Shown piece after piece: positions 8,455-17,855 of a DNA stretch of 64,000 nt (position 1 is its first letter; each line of letters begins with the position of its first letter). A program made the position numbers and the translations under genes. The stretch is taken from positions 40,317 through 104,316 of the forward strand of contig JAURYI010000107.1 in the NCBI GenBank assembly GCA_030654015.1, in the 5' to 3' direction. Source of the stretch: Methylococcales bacterium. GTDB lineage: Bacteria; Pseudomonadota; Gammaproteobacteria; Methylococcales; Methylomonadaceae. The notes under the pieces are model-generated. The model saw nothing but the letters and a program-made list of their open reading frames with translations. It was not told the DNA's origin and searched no databases.

Positions 8455-9710
8455 GGCATTACCCCGACGGCTTGGTTATACAGGGCAATATCACGTTCTA
8501 ACATTACCGCTCGTTCTTTGGCATTTAACGCCGCTTGTTGTGCTTTCGCGCCAATTCTTAACAAATCCATTAAATCAATCTCACCGACTGAAAACGCGGT
8601 TTTACTCATGTTCAACAGACTTTCAGTGGCTGTTTTTAACTCATTGGCATTGGCAAGTTCGGCATGATTAACCTCTAAATTATGTTCTGCCTCGTGATGC
8701 GCCTGTTTTAAATCCCGAAATAATTGTTCACGTTCTGCGATTAATTTATTCAATTCCACATTGATAGCGGCAACCTGAGGCGCGAGATGATCGCTACCGC
8801 CAAAAGGGATATTGACACCGATACTAAAACTGGCGGTGTGATTACTCGCGGTATTACCCATATCGCCATTAACACCTGCCAGAACATTGGTTTGCCCAGA
8901 GCCAACCGCTTTCATGGCATCGAGTGCCGCTTGTTTGAGGTTAATCTGGCTGTTAATGGCGACTAAAGCAGGATGATTCTGCTCAACTTCTTTTAAATCG
9001 ACCAGCTTCTCATGATAATCTTTCGGCACTTTGGTGATTTGAGTGATGCTGGCATACCGTTTGCGAGCGTGCATTAATTCGGCTTCCGCCTGAATCAGCG
9101 TAGAGCGTTTTTGTAATAATTCGGTTTGTGCCAACAACACATCCGAACGCGGCAAATCGCCTAATTCAACCCGCCGCCCGATTTTTTCATGCAGTTGCTC
9201 ATACACCTTGATTTCTTCTTGTGCCTGTTCATAGCGAATTTTTTGTAAATCCAACTCCCATAACGCACCTCTCACCAACCCTGCTACACGCAATTTAGTG
9301 GCAATCGTTTGGGTTTTCGCGCTGGTATCGGCTTGCTCACCAACAGCAAGTTCTGCATCACGCTGCCCGATATTCCACAACGGCACTTGCACGCCTGCAT
9401 TGATAAAATGCAGCCTACCGCCATTTGCTCCCGTAGCGGCTTCCTCAAAACTATAACTGGCTTGTGACGCGCCCGCCGTCCAGCTTTTACCACGCTGGGC
9501 AAGTGCGGCGGCTTGGTCTTCCAGCGCGTTAAGCCACGCCATATCGGGGAATTTTTCCAGCGTTAAATCGACGACTTTAGCTAAAGTCAATCCATTATCA
9601 ATTTCAATCGGGTCTTCGTGCGCGACTATCGGAGTCGATTCAGCAAAACTTAACGAGGTGGTCAGCCAAAAGGCAAACAAACACCTGCTAACAAGGTTTA
9701 AAGCAAACAT
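8451..9710 (-). CDS. TolC-family outer-membrane efflux channel (CzcC/CusC-like)
   Basis: A 419-residue outer-membrane efflux protein. The signal peptide is about residues 1-23 (LTTSLSFAES). The body is two long helical repeats rich in Ala, Glu, Gln and Leu, with the family's LPRSDVLLAQTELLQKRS pattern (about 180-200). A Gly-rich strand segment follows (FSIGVNIPFGGSDHLAPQ), then the second helical repeat ending GEIDLMDLLRIGAKAQQA. No lipobox cysteine is seen. It is the second gene of the metal-efflux operon, 76 bp after the small secreted protein and overlapping the adaptor gene by 4 bp. Confidence 0.88.
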   Translation of the reverse strand: MFALNLVSRCLFAFWLTTSLSFAESTPIVAHEDPIEIDNGLTLAKVVDLTLEKFPDMAWLNALEDQAAALAQRGKSWTAGASQASYSFEEAATGANGGRLHFINAGVQVPLWNIGQRDAELAVGEQADTSAKTQTIATKLRVAGLVRGALWELDLQKIRYEQAQEEIKVYEQLHEKIGRRVELGDLPRSDVLLAQTELLQKRSTLIQAEAELMHARKRYASITQITKVPKDYHEKLVDLKEVEQNHPALVAINSQINLKQAALDAMKAVGSGQTNVLAGVNGDMGNTASNHTASFSIGVNIPFGGSDHLAPQVAAINVELNKLIAEREQLFRDLKQAHHEAEHNLEVNHAELANANELKTATESLLNMSKTAFSVGEIDLMDLLRIGAKAQQAALNAKERAVMLERDIALYNQAVGVMP

Positions 9711-9786
9711 AAGAGGGACTCATTGTGTACAAATAACAAAATAAACAGCGTGAGTGTAACGACGCTGATTTCACATAGGGAAAAGA

Positions 9787-10233
9787 CTAGAGGTATGCAG
9801 GTGGAGCGCGGGCAGAATGCGGAGAATGATTGAATTGACTCAGCGACAGCACGACAGGTGTGTGCAGCGGTCGGTAAAAAATGACAGAACGTGCTGGAAA
9901 TACCGTAGGGGACGATGCAAGATAATCAGCACAATACCCATCAGCGATGATTTTGTATGCTCGCTGTACAGGCATTGCAAGGTCTCGACCAAGCCCTGCA
10001 TCAATACCGACCACCTGCCCTTCAATATCACTGCAAACCGATGATACTTGACACAAAATAGGCTGCGTCGTTTCAAACGCGCTTTCTGATAAAGATTGCG
10101 TATAAACTTCAAGCTCTGGGATGTGCAGACCTTGTGTCGAAAAATGCTCGCCAGTATGCGCATGGACTAATGGTGCAATACATTGCAACAGTACCAGAAC
10201 AAAAACCAGAAATGGGCGAAGTGAGAAAATCAT
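9787..10233 (-). CDS. Small secreted protein leading the metal-efflux operon
   Basis: A 148-residue protein with a signal peptide (residues 1-25, ending LVHAHTGEH). It has four cysteines counting the one within the signal and a C-terminus ending HSARAPPAYL, with several histidines near both ends. It sits first in the operon, the place occupied by CzcI-like regulators in some metal-resistance clusters. I do not recognise a CzcI domain, so the functional parallel rests on position only. It is separated from the downstream channel gene by 76 bp without an evident terminator. Confidence 0.6.
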   Translation of the reverse strand: MIFSLRPFLVFVLVLLQCIAPLVHAHTGEHFSTQGLHIPELEVYTQSLSESAFETTQPILCQVSSVCSDIEGQVVGIDAGLGRDLAMPVQRAYKIIADGYCADYLASSPTVFPARSVIFYRPLHTPVVLSLSQFNHSPHSARAPPAYL

Positions 10234-10398
10234 GGAGGCAATATAGGCTATTAAAAAAAAATTAACAACGTGGTGGCGTAATTATATCTCCGTTAATCGT
10301 TCAGTTTCTATTTAGCTTTGCTATCATAATATGCTATGCAATCCCATAAAATACTCACAAGGTGTGAGCGTATTTTTATATTTTTCAAGGCTATTATT

Positions 10399-11364
10399 AT
10401 GAATGCTCATTCTCGGTTTACGTTGGTATTGAGTGCGATACTGCTGTCTCATGTTGTATCGTGTTCAACGACACCGACACACTCTTATTACCAATCGCCT
10501 CCGCGTTACGCGAATGCGCCACCTTATAATAATTGGCAGCGTAATAATTACAATCAAACCGCATATCCGAATAATAATTATGGCTACAGTAATTATGGCA
10601 ATAATTATGGTGGCGGTGCTGGTCAGAATGGTTATGGCTACAACGGCTACAGCCAGAATGGACGTAAAAATAATAATCGGCAGCCCATAGAAACGCCACA
10701 ACAGCAACAATATCGTATGCAGGCAGAAGCGCAACAACAACGCTTGCAAGCTGACATGAATAAACAACGTATGCAGGCCGAATTCCAGCAAGAACAGCAA
10801 AAAGCCCTGTTGCAACAGCAACAGCAACGTGTTCAATCCGAAGTGGAAAAACAGCGTCTACTGAACGAATACCAGCAACAAAAAGCGATAGCCGAAGCCC
10901 AGCAACAACAGAAACAAGCCGAGTTTGCGCAACAGCAACAGCGGATGCAGGTAGAAGCAGAACAGCAACGTTTGCAAGCCGAAGCGCAACAGCAAGTACA
11001 ACGCGCTCAAGCCGAGGCAGTACAGCAACAGCAAGCCATGCAGGTGCAGGCAGAACAGCAACGGATGCAAGCGGAATTCCAACAGCAAGCTGCACAAGCT
11101 CAAGCAGAACAACAGCGCATCCAAGCCGAAGCCCTACAACAGCAACAGCGGATGCAGGCAGAAGCAGAACAGCAACGCTTGCAAGCCGAAGCGCAACTGC
11201 AAGTACAACGCGCTCAAGCCGAAGCATTACAGCAACAACAAGCCGCCCAAGCTGCCGCCGCTCAACAACAGGCAGAACAGCAAGCCGCCGCACAAAGAGC
11301 CATTGATGCGGCTAAAAAGAAAGCGGAATGTGAAGCGGCAGGATTGCCTGATTGTGATAAGTAA
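10399..11364 (+). CDS. Gln-rich coiled-coil lipoprotein
   Basis: A 321-residue protein. The ATG at 10399 has CAAGG eight bases upstream and leads into a lipoprotein signal, LVLSAILLSHVVSC, placing Cys22 as the lipidated residue. I rejected the upstream in-frame ATG at 10336 because it would bury this signal. Residues 25-95 are Tyr/Asn/Pro-rich (YNNWQRNNYNQ). From about 100 on the protein is an almost uninterrupted Gln/Ala/Glu helix of RMQAEAEQQRLQAEAQQ type, ending in a short basic tail KKKAECEAAGLPDC. DNA of about 100 bp is duplicated in phase (from 10930 and 11137, offset 207 bp). Probably a periplasm-spanning fibre; function unknown. Confidence 0.75.
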   Translation: MNAHSRFTLVLSAILLSHVVSCSTTPTHSYYQSPPRYANAPPYNNWQRNNYNQTAYPNNNYGYSNYGNNYGGGAGQNGYGYNGYSQNGRKNNNRQPIETPQQQQYRMQAEAQQQRLQADMNKQRMQAEFQQEQQKALLQQQQQRVQSEVEKQRLLNEYQQQKAIAEAQQQQKQAEFAQQQQRMQVEAEQQRLQAEAQQQVQRAQAEAVQQQQAMQVQAEQQRMQAEFQQQAAQAQAEQQRIQAEALQQQQRMQAEAEQQRLQAEAQLQVQRAQAEALQQQQAAQAAAAQQQAEQQAAAQRAIDAAKKKAECEAAGLPDCDK

Positions 11365-11379
11365 TGGGTTAATTCCATA

Positions 11380-11412
11380 ATGACTGCCAGTTCTTAAAGG
11401 ACTGGCAGTCAT
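11380..11412. terminator. Gene-end hairpin after the Gln-rich lipoprotein
   Basis: ATGACTGCCAGT-TC, loop, GG-ACTGGCAGTCAT (one G.T pair), lying between the convergent ends of the lipoprotein gene and pepN. It is the same sequence word as the palindrome at 8402-8435. Confidence 0.55.
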
Positions 11413-11438
11413 AGCTAAACAAAGTTAATAACTCACCG

Positions 11439-14054
11439 CTAAACCAGACTTTTACTCGCCACTTCATACACGTCTTTAGAAATATCTGGCGTGTGCATAA
11501 TGCGTTCCAATTGCGCTTTCATCAACGCCTGACGTGCTGAATCAAAACGTCGCCATGACGTTAATGCACCGACCATGCGCGAGGCAACTTGTGGATTCAG
11601 CGTATTCAGGGCAATAATCTGGTCAGCAAGAAACGCATAACCCTGACCGTTTGCCGCATGAAAATGCACGGGGTTCGCCTGACTGAATGCACCAATCACT
11701 GAGCGCACGCGATTAGGGTTTTTTAAGTCAAATGCGGGGTGTTCCATTAATGCTTGTACGGTAGCAAAGGTGTCTGGCGCGGAGCTGGATGCCTGTAACG
11801 CAAACCATTTATCCACCACTAACGCTTCCGCCTGCCATTGCTGATAAAAACTCGCTAAACACGCGGGTTTTTCAGGGTGTGCGCTGTTGACTATCACCGA
11901 CAATGCCGCCATTTGGTCGGTCATATTACCCGCATCCGCAAATTGCGCACTTGCCCACTGCTGAATATCAGGCTGTTCGAGTTTGCTTAAATACGCCAGA
12001 CAAATGTTTTTAATACGTCTGCGTCCAATCGCACCCGCATCAAACATCCCTGATTCATCACGATGATTGGCGGTATAAATGGCTTTAAATTCAGCTTGCA
12101 GCTGTTCGGCTAAAGTGCGTAATACCAATTCTCGTGCCTGATGAATGCCTAGCACATCAATCACGCGCATTTGTTCGGCCAAATAGGTTTCGGACGGCAG
12201 ACTGAGCAATAAGGAAAAATACGCCAAGTCAGTCCAGTCATGCGCCAAAACCTGTTTAAATGCGGTGACAATAATCGGATTAACCTGTAGCGGGCGGTTA
12301 TTTTGCAAGTCGTCAACCAAGCCTAAAATAATCTTGCCTGCCAGTTCCTGCCCTGCTTCCCAGCGGTTAAATTCGTCGCTGTCATAGCTCAATAAAAATG
12401 CCAGTTCTTCCAGACTACGTTCCATCACTAATTTCACAGGCGCGGAAAAACCTCTCAATATTGATACGACAGGCGGCTGTTTCAGTTCGGTAAAGGTGAA
12501 TACCTGCTCGGCTTCGGTGAGTTGCAAAATTACTTCATCGGTTGCCGCCGTGCCGTCTGGGTTTAATAAGCCGACAGTCACAGGAATATGCAGCGGCGGT
12601 TTAACGGTTTGATTCGGTGTCGGCGGGCAGTGTTGTTTAATAGTCAACGCCAAGGTTTCAGCCGCTGCGTCATAGTGTTGCGATACGGTTAACACAGGCG
12701 TTCCCGCTTGTTCATACCAGCGGCGGAACTGGGTTAAATCAACCGCGTTGGCATCTTCCATCGCCTTAACAAAATCTTCGCAAGTGACTGCTTGTCCATC
12801 ATGACGGTCAAAATATAAATCACTGCCTTTACGAAACCCGTCCACACCGACCAAGGTACGAATCATGCGCACCACTTCCGCGCCTTTTTCATACACGGTC
12901 AGCGTGTAAAAATTGTTAATCTCAATATAGGCTTCGGGGCGTATCGGATGCGCAAGCGGGCCTGCATCTTCGGCAAACTGGCGGGTGCGTAGCATATTGA
13001 CATCTTCGATACGTTTCACGCCTTTGGAGGTTCTATCAGCGGTAAATTCCTGATCCCTAAAAACGGTAAAACCTTCTTTCAAACTGAGTTGAAACCAGTC
13101 GCGACAAGTAACGCGATTACCCGACCAGTTATGAAAATACTCATGCCCGATGACCCCTTCGATATGTTCATAATCAAAATCGGTCGCGGTATCTGGACGC
13201 GCCAGTACAAACTTGGTATTAAAGACATTCAGCCCTTTATTTTCCATCGCGCCCATATTGAAATGGCTGACGGCAACAATCATGTATAAGTCTAAATCAT
13301 ACTCACGCCCATAGACTTGTTCATCCCAGAGCATGGCATTTTTTAACGATTGAATCGCATGACCGCATTTGTCTTTATCGTGGGCTTCGACAAAAATTTC
13401 TAAATCGACAGTGCGTCCTGACATCGTGGTAAAGGTATCTGCCACACATTCCAACTGCCCCGCCACCAGCGCGAATAAATAACAGGGTTTGTTAAACGGA
13501 TCTTCCCACGTTACAAAATGGCGGTTGCCATCCAAATCACCATGATGGATGTTATTACCATTAGATAACAGCACAGGATAACGGTCTTTATCGCCGACTA
13601 AGGTGGTGGTGAAGCGTGTCATCACATCGGGTCTATCGAAAAAATAAGTGATTTTTCTAAAGCCTTCCGCTTCGCATTGCGTGCAGAGCATTCCATTGGA
13701 CAGATACAAACCTTCCAGCGCGGTATTGGCTTTGGGATTGATGGTATTTTCAATGGTCAGTACAAAACTGTGTTGTTGCGGGACATTATGAATAATCAGC
13801 GAATCTGCCGTCAGGCTATAGTCCGCCTCGGTCAATTCAGTGTCATCGTTTAATACCACGCGCAACAGCGTGAGGTTTTCGCCGTTCAACGTCAATGAAG
13901 CCGCAGACGACACACTGGCGGGATTACGCACCATCACCATGCGCGACATAACCTGCGTATTGTCATCATCCAGTGTGAAATTTAACGCCACGCTGTCAAT
14001 TAAATATTCAGGAACGGTGTAGTTTTTCAGGTAAGTAGTTTGTGGGTTGTTCAT
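11439..14054 (-). CDS. pepN: Aminopeptidase N (M1 family)
   Basis: 871 residues, matching E. coli PepN (870). It shows the M1 exopeptidase motif GAMENKG, the zinc site HEYFHNWSGNR (HEXXH plus a downstream Glu in LKEGFTVFRDQE), the N-terminal beta domain, and a C-terminal helical repeat. The cytosolic enzyme removes N-terminal residues from peptides. I used the ATG at 14054 (MNNPQTTYLKNY); the longer reading to 14138 adds residues encoded by an intergenic repeat and is unlikely. It lies downstream of glnD on the same strand, separated by that repeat. Confidence 0.95.
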   Translation of the reverse strand: MNNPQTTYLKNYTVPEYLIDSVALNFTLDDDNTQVMSRMVMVRNPASVSSAASLTLNGENLTLLRVVLNDDTELTEADYSLTADSLIIHNVPQQHSFVLTIENTINPKANTALEGLYLSNGMLCTQCEAEGFRKITYFFDRPDVMTRFTTTLVGDKDRYPVLLSNGNNIHHGDLDGNRHFVTWEDPFNKPCYLFALVAGQLECVADTFTTMSGRTVDLEIFVEAHDKDKCGHAIQSLKNAMLWDEQVYGREYDLDLYMIVAVSHFNMGAMENKGLNVFNTKFVLARPDTATDFDYEHIEGVIGHEYFHNWSGNRVTCRDWFQLSLKEGFTVFRDQEFTADRTSKGVKRIEDVNMLRTRQFAEDAGPLAHPIRPEAYIEINNFYTLTVYEKGAEVVRMIRTLVGVDGFRKGSDLYFDRHDGQAVTCEDFVKAMEDANAVDLTQFRRWYEQAGTPVLTVSQHYDAAAETLALTIKQHCPPTPNQTVKPPLHIPVTVGLLNPDGTAATDEVILQLTEAEQVFTFTELKQPPVVSILRGFSAPVKLVMERSLEELAFLLSYDSDEFNRWEAGQELAGKIILGLVDDLQNNRPLQVNPIIVTAFKQVLAHDWTDLAYFSLLLSLPSETYLAEQMRVIDVLGIHQARELVLRTLAEQLQAEFKAIYTANHRDESGMFDAGAIGRRRIKNICLAYLSKLEQPDIQQWASAQFADAGNMTDQMAALSVIVNSAHPEKPACLASFYQQWQAEALVVDKWFALQASSSAPDTFATVQALMEHPAFDLKNPNRVRSVIGAFSQANPVHFHAANGQGYAFLADQIIALNTLNPQVASRMVGALTSWRRFDSARQALMKAQLERIMHTPDISKDVYEVASKSLV

Positions 14055-14080
14055 GATAAATGACTTAAAAAGTTTAAAAA

Positions 14081-14156
14081 GGTAGGGTGGGCAACGCTTT
14101 TTTGCCCACCACATTGATATAGTGTAAAAGGTGGGCAAAAAAACTGCTCACCCTAC
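14081..14156. repeat. Interspersed palindromic repeat GTAGGGTGGGC...GCTCACCCTAC
   Basis: Outer arms GGTAGGGTGGGCA and TGCTCACCCTAC enclose a second pair, TTTTGCCCACC / GGTGGGCAAAA. It fills the glnD-pepN gap, and its right edge provides the TAG stop codon of glnD (14155-14153). Confidence 0.75.
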
Positions 14157-16798
14157 TCGCTGACATCCAACATTTTCAAAATGGTTGCACGAATTTGTTG
14201 TTGCTTGTCGGTATCAGTAATCGGTTGCAGCTGCTGGTCGGTGATGTAAAACATATCTTCAACGCGGCTGCCGATGGTGGTAATTTTCGCACTGTGCAGA
14301 TGAATGTGTTGCTGCACAAAAGCGCGACCTACTTTTGACAATAAACCCGCGTGGTCGGTGGTAATCAGCTCCATGATGGTGTGATTACTGAGAGTATCTT
14401 CATGAAAATTAATTTCCGTGGGAATCGGAAAATGTTGCGCCTGACGCAGTCGGGTCTGACGGTGGATATTTTTGTACTCTTTTACAGTACCATGTAACAG
14501 ACTACTGCGCAGGCTGTTACAGATACGGACTTCTCTGAACAATTCGGTAATAGGGTCTCCCGATTGTTCCAGTACCTGAAAGCTGTTCAGCACATAATTA
14601 TTCATGGTGGTCATGATACGCGCATCGAGAATGGTTAGTCCGAGCTGGTCAAGACACGCGGTACTGATGGAAAAAATACCGTCTTCATCTTTGGTATACA
14701 CAAACACCTCTGCACTGCCGCGCTGGGTTTGCGGACGCACGATGACCAACGGTAAATCCGCTTCGCTGGTTGAGGCAATAGCGACGGTATGCCAGACGAT
14801 TTCATCTGAGGAATAGCGCAGAAAATAATCATCGGGAATATATTGCCATGACTGGTCAATAATAATTTCGGCGATACCCTGTTTTATCAGATGTTCTTTT
14901 GCTTCCTGTTTATTTTCCCGCAACCGTTCGGCAAGCGTCGCAGGACTTTGCAAGCCTCGGCGTAACGCGCTGTGCGTGCTGGAATACAGATCCATTAATA
15001 ACGCATCTTTCCATGAATTCCACAATTCAGGATTAGTGGCGCGTATATCGGCAACCGTGAGCAGATAAAGATGGTTAAGGTAGCCGATACTGCCGACTTT
15101 TTGCGCGAATTCATGGATTACATCGGGATCGCTGATGTCTTTACGTTGTGCCGTCATCGACATAATCAGGTGGTTGCGCACCAGCCAAGTAATGAGCTTG
15201 GTATCACGCGGCGATACATCGTGTTGTACACAAAAATTATGGGCAATTTCTTCGCCTATCACTGAATGATCGCCGTTTTTGCCTTTGGCAATGTCATGAA
15301 ACAACGCGGCGAGGTACAAAATTTCGGGCTTGGGAATCTGTAAAAACACATCATTGCAAAACGGCAATTCGTCATTGTGTTTCACCAGACAAAAACGGCG
15401 CAAATTGGCGACCACAAACAGCGTGTGTTCATCTACAGTGTAAATATGAAACAAATCATATTGCATACGCGCCACAATATTGGCAAAGCCTTCAATATAG
15501 GCGGTCAATACGCCATAGCGATTCATGCGTTTAAGTTCATGCGTGATTCTGCGCGGTTGGCGCAATACTTCCATAAACAGGTGATTAGCGGCTTTATTGG
15601 CACGATAATCCTCATCTATCAAGTACAGGTTTTTACGAATCAGCCGTAGTGTCGTGGCTCTGATCCCTTTAAGATTCGGATTGAGTTGCAGGATTAAAAA
15701 TATGCCCAGCAACATCAACGGTTGTTCCTCGAACACGTTCTCATTGGTGGCTTCCAGATAACCATTGATAGCCACAAAATCCTCGTTGACGGGGGTCGTT
15801 ACGCCATTATTACCGTGTACAAACCGCTCATCAAACAACTGCAATAACATTTCATTCAGACGCTCCAACCCTTGCACGGTTTGAAAATAAAACTGCATGA
15901 ACTGCTCAACATCCTGATTATGTTGGCTGTTTTCCACCTTAAAACCGAATTGGTGTGCCAGTTCACGCTGATAATCAAAAATCAGCCGATCTTCGGCTCT
16001 GTGGGTCAAAAGATGCAAGGCATAACGAATGCGCCACAGCACTTCCAGTGCGGCAACCAGTTCCGCGTATTCCGATTGCGGTAAAAAGCCGTATTTAATC
16101 AGCTCCTTAAGCGTAGAGACGTTGTAATGGCGTTTAAACACCCACGCAATGACCTGTCGGTCACGCAGTCCGCCCGGGCCTTCTTTTATGTTCGGTTCCA
16201 GATTGTAGGCGGTGTCGTGAAAGCGGGCATAACGATGCCGCTGTTCTTCCATTTTGGCGGCGAAAAAGTCATTTGATGACCAGATTTTATCGGGGCCGGT
16301 TGCTTGTTTCAACCGTTGAAACAGTTCCGCGTTACCATAAATCAGGCGGCTTTCCATCAAACTGGTCATGATAGTCTGATCGTCCAAGGCTTCGCTGACG
16401 CATTGCGCAATGGTGCGCACACTCTGCCCAGGTTTTAGACCTATATCCCACAGAAAGGTGAAAAAATTAGCCAGTGGTTCCTGATAAACGGCGGTATTGT
16501 TGCTGTCCAGCAGGACAATAATATCAATATCAGAATACGGAAATAATTCCTGTCTGCCATAACCGCCCACCGCACACAATGATAAGCGCGGTGCATAGTC
16601 GCCTAAAAAATGCTGCCAGCAACAACTCAGAATTGTATCAATAAACGCTGATTTTTCTTTCAGCAGTTTGCCGACCGAACGTTGCGGATTGAATTTTTGT
16701 CGCAATTCAGTATCATGTTGTTTTAATAAGTTCTTAAATTGCAACAGGGTGTCTTTTTGCGCGAATAACGAGGCGGTAATGGTTTTGTGTAAGGTCAT
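14153..16798 (-). CDS. glnD: [Protein-PII] uridylyltransferase / uridylyl-removing enzyme
   Basis: 881 residues from the ATG at 16798; a GTG one codon upstream (16801) is also possible. It has the nucleotidyltransferase motif GGYGRQELFPYSDIDI (about 78-93), a central HD hydrolase domain (LFHDIAKGKNGDHS), and two C-terminal ACT domains. The last contains ELITTDHAGLLSKVGRAF. The enzyme senses glutamine and adds or removes UMP on PII proteins to control nitrogen assimilation. Its start overlaps the stop of map (TGATG), so they form one unit. The stop codon is borrowed from an intergenic repeat, so the original C-terminus may have differed by a few residues. Confidence 0.95.
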   Translation of the reverse strand: MTLHKTITASLFAQKDTLLQFKNLLKQHDTELRQKFNPQRSVGKLLKEKSAFIDTILSCCWQHFLGDYAPRLSLCAVGGYGRQELFPYSDIDIIVLLDSNNTAVYQEPLANFFTFLWDIGLKPGQSVRTIAQCVSEALDDQTIMTSLMESRLIYGNAELFQRLKQATGPDKIWSSNDFFAAKMEEQRHRYARFHDTAYNLEPNIKEGPGGLRDRQVIAWVFKRHYNVSTLKELIKYGFLPQSEYAELVAALEVLWRIRYALHLLTHRAEDRLIFDYQRELAHQFGFKVENSQHNQDVEQFMQFYFQTVQGLERLNEMLLQLFDERFVHGNNGVTTPVNEDFVAINGYLEATNENVFEEQPLMLLGIFLILQLNPNLKGIRATTLRLIRKNLYLIDEDYRANKAANHLFMEVLRQPRRITHELKRMNRYGVLTAYIEGFANIVARMQYDLFHIYTVDEHTLFVVANLRRFCLVKHNDELPFCNDVFLQIPKPEILYLAALFHDIAKGKNGDHSVIGEEIAHNFCVQHDVSPRDTKLITWLVRNHLIMSMTAQRKDISDPDVIHEFAQKVGSIGYLNHLYLLTVADIRATNPELWNSWKDALLMDLYSSTHSALRRGLQSPATLAERLRENKQEAKEHLIKQGIAEIIIDQSWQYIPDDYFLRYSSDEIVWHTVAIASTSEADLPLVIVRPQTQRGSAEVFVYTKDEDGIFSISTACLDQLGLTILDARIMTTMNNYVLNSFQVLEQSGDPITELFREVRICNSLRSSLLHGTVKEYKNIHRQTRLRQAQHFPIPTEINFHEDTLSNHTIMELITTDHAGLLSKVGRAFVQQHIHLHSAKITTIGSRVEDMFYITDQQLQPITDTDKQQQIRATILKMLDVSE

Positions 16799-17559
16799 CA
16801 CATTTCTTCTTGGCGCAAGGTCAGAATCTCATAACCTGTCGGAGTGACTAAAATAGTATGTTCATATTGTGCCGATAAACTGCGATCTTTCGTCACTGCA
16901 ACCCAGCCATCGGGCAGAATTTTAACTTCTTTTTTGCCCAGATTAATCATCGGTTCAATGGTTAAAATCATGCCAGCATCCAATACTTCACCCGTTCCCG
17001 CTTTGCCGTAATGCAGCACTTGCGGTTCTTCATGAAATTTTTTGCCGATACCGTGTCCGCAAAATTCACGCACTACAGAATAACGGTTGGATTCGGCGTG
17101 TTTTTGAATCGCATGACCGACATCGCCTAATCGCGCCCCTGCTTTGACCTGTTCAATACCCAGATACATCGCTTCCTGAGTGATTTTACACAGGCGTTTA
17201 GCGTGTGCGCTGACTTCGCCGACATAGAACATTTTGCTGGTATCACCATGATAACCGTCTTTAATGACCGTAATATCAACATTAATGATGTCGCCCGCTT
17301 TGAGTTTTTTCTCATTGGGTATACCGTGGCATACCTGCTGATTGACAGACGTACAAATAGATTTAGGAAAGCCTTTGTAATTCAGCGGTGCGGGAATAAC
17401 TTTCTGCACATCCACCATGTAATTATGACAAATCAAATCCAGCTCATTAGTAGTGATCCCTGCAACCACATGAGGCTCTATCATTTCGAGGACTTCGGCG
17501 GCAAGTCTGCCAGCGATGCGCATTTTTTCAATTTCAGCTTCGGTTTTAATAATAATCAT
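16798..17559 (-). CDS. map: Methionine aminopeptidase, type I
   Basis: A 253-residue cytosolic enzyme removing the initiator Met from nascent proteins. All five metal ligands of the family are visible: Asp95 and Asp106 (NVDITVIKDGYHGDTS), His169 (FCGHGIG), Glu202 (MILTIEPM) and Glu233 (YEHTILV). The length fits type I. It is divergent from rpsB, as in many gammaproteobacteria, with a shared upstream region of about 300 bp. It is coupled to glnD by a TGATG overlap. Confidence 0.96.
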   Translation of the reverse strand: MIIIKTEAEIEKMRIAGRLAAEVLEMIEPHVVAGITTNELDLICHNYMVDVQKVIPAPLNYKGFPKSICTSVNQQVCHGIPNEKKLKAGDIINVDITVIKDGYHGDTSKMFYVGEVSAHAKRLCKITQEAMYLGIEQVKAGARLGDVGHAIQKHAESNRYSVVREFCGHGIGKKFHEEPQVLHYGKAGTGEVLDAGMILTIEPMINLGKKEVKILPDGWVAVTKDRSLSAQYEHTILVTPTGYEILTLRQEEM

Positions 17560-17662
17560 AATTTAAGGCATAAGAGACAAGATTCAAGGTTCAAGGCGCA
17601 ATTCACGGTGTTTATCCGCTGACTTTTGAACCTCAGTACAGGCGATTTTAACAGAGTTCAGC

Positions 17663-17691
17663 TTGTTGTAAAAAGCTAATCGTGATATAAA
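17663..17691 (+). promoter_or_regulatory. Likely sigma-70 promoter of rpsB-tsf
   Basis: TTGTTG, then 17 bp, then TATAAA. It lies about 165 bp upstream of rpsB and just before the folded leader, so a transcript from here would carry the whole leader. Confidence 0.5.
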
Positions 17692-17732
17692 GGCAAGTTC
17701 ATTTTTGTAACAATACTCACACTTGTCGTCAC

Positions 17733-17832
17733 GTTTGATAGGGTGCTTGTGCAATCGGTTTGTCTCAAATCTGATTGTAGCAAGTTATCAAACGGGATAA
17801 GTGGCGGCGTAACCCACTCGGATAGTATCCGA
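17733..17832 (+). ncRNA. Structured rpsB 5' leader (candidate S2 autoregulatory element)
   Basis: Three successive stems lie between the promoter and rpsB. The first is a long interrupted stem pairing GTTTGATA (17733-17740) with TATCAAAC (17786-17793), with inner pairs CTTG/CAAG and CAATC/GATTG. The second is AGTGG/CCACT at 17800-17818. The third is TCGGAT/ATCCGA at 17818-17832. A strong AGGAG follows, before the ATG at 17856. In E. coli, ribosomal protein S2 represses rpsB-tsf through the rpsB leader; that this leader has the same role is inferred from position and folding. Confidence 0.55.
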
Positions 17833-17855
17833 ATTTAAAATCTTAGGAGATATAA

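Noticed and set aside
10418..11293. Long open frame on the minus strand opposite the Gln-rich lipoprotein
   Set aside because: It is a shadow of the CAG/CAA repeats (read as Leu/Val-rich), with no ribosome site and no plausible protein.
17560..17660. tRNA or other stable RNA gene upstream of rpsB
   Set aside because: No cloverleaf; the stretch is a repeat-like AAGGTTCAAGG region and promoter area.
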